Source: Victivallaceae bacterium
GTDB lineage: Bacteria > Verrucomicrobiota > Lentisphaeria > Victivallales > Victivallaceae
Direction: 5' to 3'
Length of the DNA stretch: 8,119 nucleotides
Assembly: GCA_028717165.1 (NCBI GenBank)
Contig: JAQUOK010000112.1
Coordinates: 1-8,119, forward strand
Shown here: positions 5,769 to 8,119 of the stretch, one piece after another
Position numbering within the stretch: position 1 is the stretch's first letter
How the letters are laid out: every line of letters starts with the position of its first letter
Notes under the pieces: model-generated
What the model was told of the DNA's origin: nothing
Database searches by the model: none
What the model saw: the letters and a program-made list of their open reading frames with translations, nothing else
Translations under genes and position numbers: made by a program

Positions 5769-6332
5769 ATGAATTTAGTTATTTGCGGCATGAAGCATTG
5801 CGGGAAAAGCACCCACGGGCGGTTCATCGCCCGCAAATTTTCCTGTCCGTTCATCGATACGGATGAACTGCTTGAGACGAAATATTTTGAACAGGAAAAG
5901 AACCCGCTCAATTCCAGGGAAATTTACAACCTGCACGGAGAAGATTATTTTCGTTCCCTGGAAGCCGGGGTAATCCATTCCCTCATTACTGAAAAGGACG
6001 AAAACGAAAATAAGGTGATAGCGCTCGGCGGCGGTGCGCCTTCCAACCCGGAACTGGGACCGGAACTGAAAGAACTCGGGCGGTTCATCTATCTGAAAAA
6101 TACACCGCAGGTGCTGTTCAAGCGCATTGCGGCGAAAGGCCTGCCGAAATTTTTGCAGGGCGAAAAACCCTATGAAAAGTTTTTGCAACTTTACTATGAG
6201 CGTGAACGGCGCTATATTGAATTGGCGGACCTGACAATAGAGTTTGACCGGGACGTCCCGGCCAAAGAAGCCGGACATATAATTTCAGCCAGAATCGAGG
6301 AGAAGTTAAATGAGTGGCAGCATTTACGGTAA
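5769..6332 (+). CDS. aroK: Shikimate kinase
   Basis: Phosphorylates shikimate with ATP to shikimate 3-phosphate, the fifth step of the chorismate pathway, in the cytoplasm. The protein is 187 residues, within the usual range. A P-loop GMKHCGKST (7-15) binds ATP; FIDTDELLE gives Asp30 and Asp32; GEDYFRSLE supplies Arg62 for shikimate binding; ALGGGAP (Gly87-Gly89) is the Walker-B-like glycine stretch; YYERERRYIELAD (142-154) carries the late Arg. The lid region reads GLPKFLQG (124-131) instead of the common RPLL, so the usual lid Arg is not at its normal place. AAGGG (5756-5760) lies 8 bases before the ATG. The 3' end overlaps aroC by 23 bp, so both are almost certainly co-transcribed. An aroL label would be equally valid; I use aroK as the generic name. 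Confidence 0.93.
   Translation: MNLVICGMKHCGKSTHGRFIARKFSCPFIDTDELLETKYFEQEKNPLNSREIYNLHGEDYFRSLEAGVIHSLITEKDENENKVIALGGGAPSNPELGPELKELGRFIYLKNTPQVLFKRIAAKGLPKFLQGEKPYEKFLQLYYERERRYIELADLTIEFDRDVPAKEAGHIISARIEEKLNEWQHLR
6298..6303 (+). promoter_or_regulatory. aroC ribosome binding site inside the aroK coding end
   Basis: AGGAGA at 6298-6303 lies six bases before the aroC ATG (6310) and is within aroK codons. This strong site fixes the aroC start and indicates translational coupling with aroK. Confidence 0.8.
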
Positions 6333-7365
6333 GGTATTTACGATAAGCACTTTCGGCGAGTCCCACGGCAAGGCGGTGGGGGTTGTTGTCGACGGCGTTA
6401 CTCCGGGAATTGAACTGTGCGAAGCGGATATCCAGAAAGAACTCGACCGCCGCAAGCCCGGCCAGTCGTCGGTTACCACGCCGCGTAAAGAATCGGATAC
6501 AGTACAGATCATGTCCGGAGTTTTCGATGGTAAAACGACCGGTACGCCGCTGCTGATGATCATTTACAACGAAGACCAGCGTTCCGGAGACTACGGCAAT
6601 ATAAAGGATTTGTTTCGGCCCGGGCATGCCGACTACACTTATCAGGAAAAATACGGAATCCGGGATTACCGCGGCAGCGGCCGGGCTTCCGGCCGGGAAA
6701 CCGCCGGGCGGGTTGCCGCCGGGGCGCTTGCGAAAAAAATACTGGCTGCCAAAGGCGTAAAAATAACTGCTTTTACTAAAAACATAGGCGGAATTGCCGC
6801 CGAAAAATACTGCCCCGAGGAAATAGAGAAGAATATTGTCCGCACCGCCGATCCGGATGCGGCTCCGAAAATGATCGAGCTGATCCATAAGTCGGCGGAA
6901 AGCCGGAACAGTATCGGAGGCATCGTCGAATGCCGGATAAGCGGCGTGCCCGCGGGCGTCGGGGAACCGGTTTTCGACAAACTCGACGCGGAACTGGCAA
7001 AAGCCGCATTGTCGATCGGCGGGGTGAAAGGCATTGAGTTCGGCGTCGGATTCGGGGCCGCGGAAATGACCGGCAAAGAGCACAATGATGAAATGGATGT
7101 CGGCGGTTTCAAGTCAAATAATGCCGGGGGAATTATTGGGGGCATATCCACCGGAAATGAAATTGTTTTCAGGATCGCGGTAAAGCCGACATCCTCCATT
7201 GCCATGGCGCAGGACACGGTGGATCTGAATGGAAATGAGGTCAGGTGCGAAACGCGCGGCAGACATGATCCCTGTCTCTGCCCGAGAATAATCCCGGTGC
7301 TTGAGGCAATGGCCGCTTTAGCGCTTGTTGATCTTATGAAACAGAACGCGGCGCTTACATATTAA
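6310..7365 (+). CDS. aroC: Chorismate synthase
   Basis: Converts 5-enolpyruvylshikimate 3-phosphate to chorismate by 1,4-elimination of phosphate, the last common step to Phe, Tyr, Trp and folate; it needs reduced FMN, which is not consumed. The 351-residue length is typical of the shorter bacterial form. All signatures are present: FGESHG (His19), DRRKPGQSS (46-54), FRPGHADYTY, GRASGRETAGRVAAGA (124 onward), and RGRHDPCLCPR (316-326, His319 and Asp320). The start is supported by AGGAGA six bases upstream. It overlaps aroK by 23 bp; the intervening enzyme, EPSP synthase (aroA), is not in the window. The gene is markedly GC-rich in places compared with the accessory stretch before aroK. The stop codon is followed at once by a heptamer tandem repeat. 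Confidence 0.98.
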   Translation: MSGSIYGKVFTISTFGESHGKAVGVVVDGVTPGIELCEADIQKELDRRKPGQSSVTTPRKESDTVQIMSGVFDGKTTGTPLLMIIYNEDQRSGDYGNIKDLFRPGHADYTYQEKYGIRDYRGSGRASGRETAGRVAAGALAKKILAAKGVKITAFTKNIGGIAAEKYCPEEIEKNIVRTADPDAAPKMIELIHKSAESRNSIGGIVECRISGVPAGVGEPVFDKLDAELAKAALSIGGVKGIEFGVGFGAAEMTGKEHNDEMDVGGFKSNNAGGIIGGISTGNEIVFRIAVKPTSSIAMAQDTVDLNGNEVRCETRGRHDPCLCPRIIPVLEAMAALALVDLMKQNAALTY

Positions 7366-7391
7366 TTACGAATTACGAATTACAAATTACG
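7364..7391. repeat. Heptamer tandem repeat AATTACG x4
   Basis: Four head-to-tail units occupy 7364-7370, 7371-7377, 7378-7384 and 7385-7391; the third reads AATTACA. The array starts within the aroC stop codon (TAA, 7363-7365). A degenerate AATCAAATTAAG follows. A 7-bp unit is not a codon multiple, so copy-number change would not extend aroC, because the stop lies at its left edge. Confidence 0.85.
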
Positions 7392-7431
7392 AATCAAATT
7401 AAGTTTGCAGTACCGCATTGAGAGTGAGGGT

Positions 7432-8119
7432 ATGAAGAAAAAACTTCTATGTGAACAAATCGGCGGTTCGCCGCAGTTTACCATATCCGCCCCGGAGTTT
7501 ATGGGCGCTGTCCTTGAGCTTGACCCGGCTTTGTGGGCGGCAACCAGTGCTCCCCGTGAAAGTTTATTTACCGATCCTGAATTTATCGCCTATCTCGATC
7601 CTGACAATTCCGGTTCCGTCCGGGTTGACGAAGTCTGTGCCGCAATTAAATTCCTGCTGGAAACGTTCAAATCCGCAACTGAACTCAACAAACGGGATAC
7701 TTCGCTTGCGCTTTCGGAATTGAACGTTGAATCCGAAGATGGCCGGGATTTTGCGAAGTTCGTCAGGAACAGTTTCGGCATTAAGGATGAAAATACGGAA
7801 TTGCCGCTTGAACGGGTCAGCGAAAAAATTAATGGGCTTTCTTCCGGCCCCCTGAAAGGGGACGGCTGTCTTACCGCGAAGGCGCTTGAAGATCCTGCCG
7901 ATCTGGTTCTTTTCAATGACATTCTGAGCGTTTTCGGCAGGGATTCTCTGACTCTGGAAATGCTTGACAAGTTTGTCGCGGATGCCGGGGATTTTCTGCA
8001 GTGGGAAGAAAACACCGCTAAACCGGAACTGAAAGTAAAGGAACCGGCCCTGGCCTATTCCGCGTATTCCGCACTGAAAGACAAAATAGATGAATTTTTC
8101 AGTTACTGCCAACTGGTGG
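7432..8119 (+). CDS. Hypothetical protein with an EF-hand-type loop (3' end outside window)
   Basis: An open frame of 229 codons runs from ATG 7432 to the right edge without a stop. I do not recognise the family with confidence. The N-terminus (MKKKLLCEQIGGSPQFTISAPEF) is not a signal peptide, so a cytoplasmic protein is likely. Residues 56-67 read DPDNSGSVRVDE, a perfect 12-residue EF-hand calcium loop pattern (Asp1, Asp3, Ser5, Gly6, Val8, Glu12), flanked by helix-like FTDPEFIAYL and VCAAIKFLLETF. The rest is acidic and probably helical. GAGGG (7426-7430) is very close to the ATG, while GAGAG (7420-7424) has better spacing; an upstream in-frame TTG at 7405 lacks a ribosome binding site and is less likely. 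Base composition and codon use look native. It lies 66 bp after aroC, with no terminator seen between them, so read-through is possible. Confidence 0.75.
   Translation, partial: MKKKLLCEQIGGSPQFTISAPEFMGAVLELDPALWAATSAPRESLFTDPEFIAYLDPDNSGSVRVDEVCAAIKFLLETFKSATELNKRDTSLALSELNVESEDGRDFAKFVRNSFGIKDENTELPLERVSEKINGLSSGPLKGDGCLTAKALEDPADLVLFNDILSVFGRDSLTLEMLDKFVADAGDFLQWEENTAKPELKVKEPALAYSAYSALKDKIDEFFSYCQLV

Noticed and set aside
6118..7083. Long minus-strand open frame of 321 codons opposite aroK and aroC
   Set aside because: It is antisense to two unmistakable genes in GC-rich DNA, and its translation shows no family motif and is compositionally odd. It is a shadow frame.
7564..8112. Minus-strand frames opposite the right-edge gene
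   Set aside because: The plus-strand frame from 7432 has a ribosome binding site, follows aroC in the same direction and contains a recognisable EF-hand loop; the minus frames have no such support.
1..8119. CRISPR array, insertion sequence, integrase or rRNA/tRNA genes
   Set aside because: No regularly spaced repeats, transposase or recombinase motifs, or RNA-gene signatures were found on either strand.

Overview
The window is an ordinary bacterial chromosome segment with a small accessory stretch in the middle. The best guess for the source is a member of the Lentisphaerota/Victivallales or a close relative in the PVC group (Planctomycetota, Verrucomicrobiota, Kiritimatiellota). Three things suggest this: a prepilin-like protein with an FTLIELLVVI-type N-terminus and a C-terminal H-X9-DG motif, a DUF4091/GH123-like protein beside it, and scattered palindromic intergenic elements. 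The lineage is inferred from gene families only; there is no rRNA or other marker in the window.

Layout. (1) Positions 1-612 hold the 3' end of a peptidase U32-family gene (+). (2) Positions 753-2402 hold a DUF4091, probable glycosidase-fold protein (+) with a good promoter and ribosome binding site. It meets tail to tail, with a 9-bp overlap of the coding ends, (3) a prepilin-like H-X9-DG protein on the minus strand (2394-3197). (4) A 135-bp divergent intergenic region with candidate promoters in both directions leads to argB (3333-4217), acetylglutamate kinase of arginine biosynthesis. (5) Positions 4218-5768 are the accessory part: two palindromic elements, an AT-rich gene for a fused MNT nucleotidyltransferase-HEPN protein (4510-5418), then about 350 bp of structured non-coding DNA with terminator-like hairpins, a possible short leader ORF and direct repeats. 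(6) aroK (5769-6332) and aroC (6310-7365) overlap by 23 bp and form a shikimate-pathway pair that makes shikimate 3-phosphate and, two steps later, chorismate. (7) After a heptamer microsatellite at the aroC stop codon, a gene of unknown function with one canonical EF-hand-type loop (from 7432) runs off the right edge.

The biosynthetic genes argB, aroK and aroC are textbook members of their families. No clear new defence or mobile system is visible. The parts most worth a second look are the nested inverted repeat at 4321-4385, the MNT-HEPN protein that lacks the usual R-X4-6-H RNase motif, and the crossing stems plus U-run at 5436-5541 upstream of aroK.
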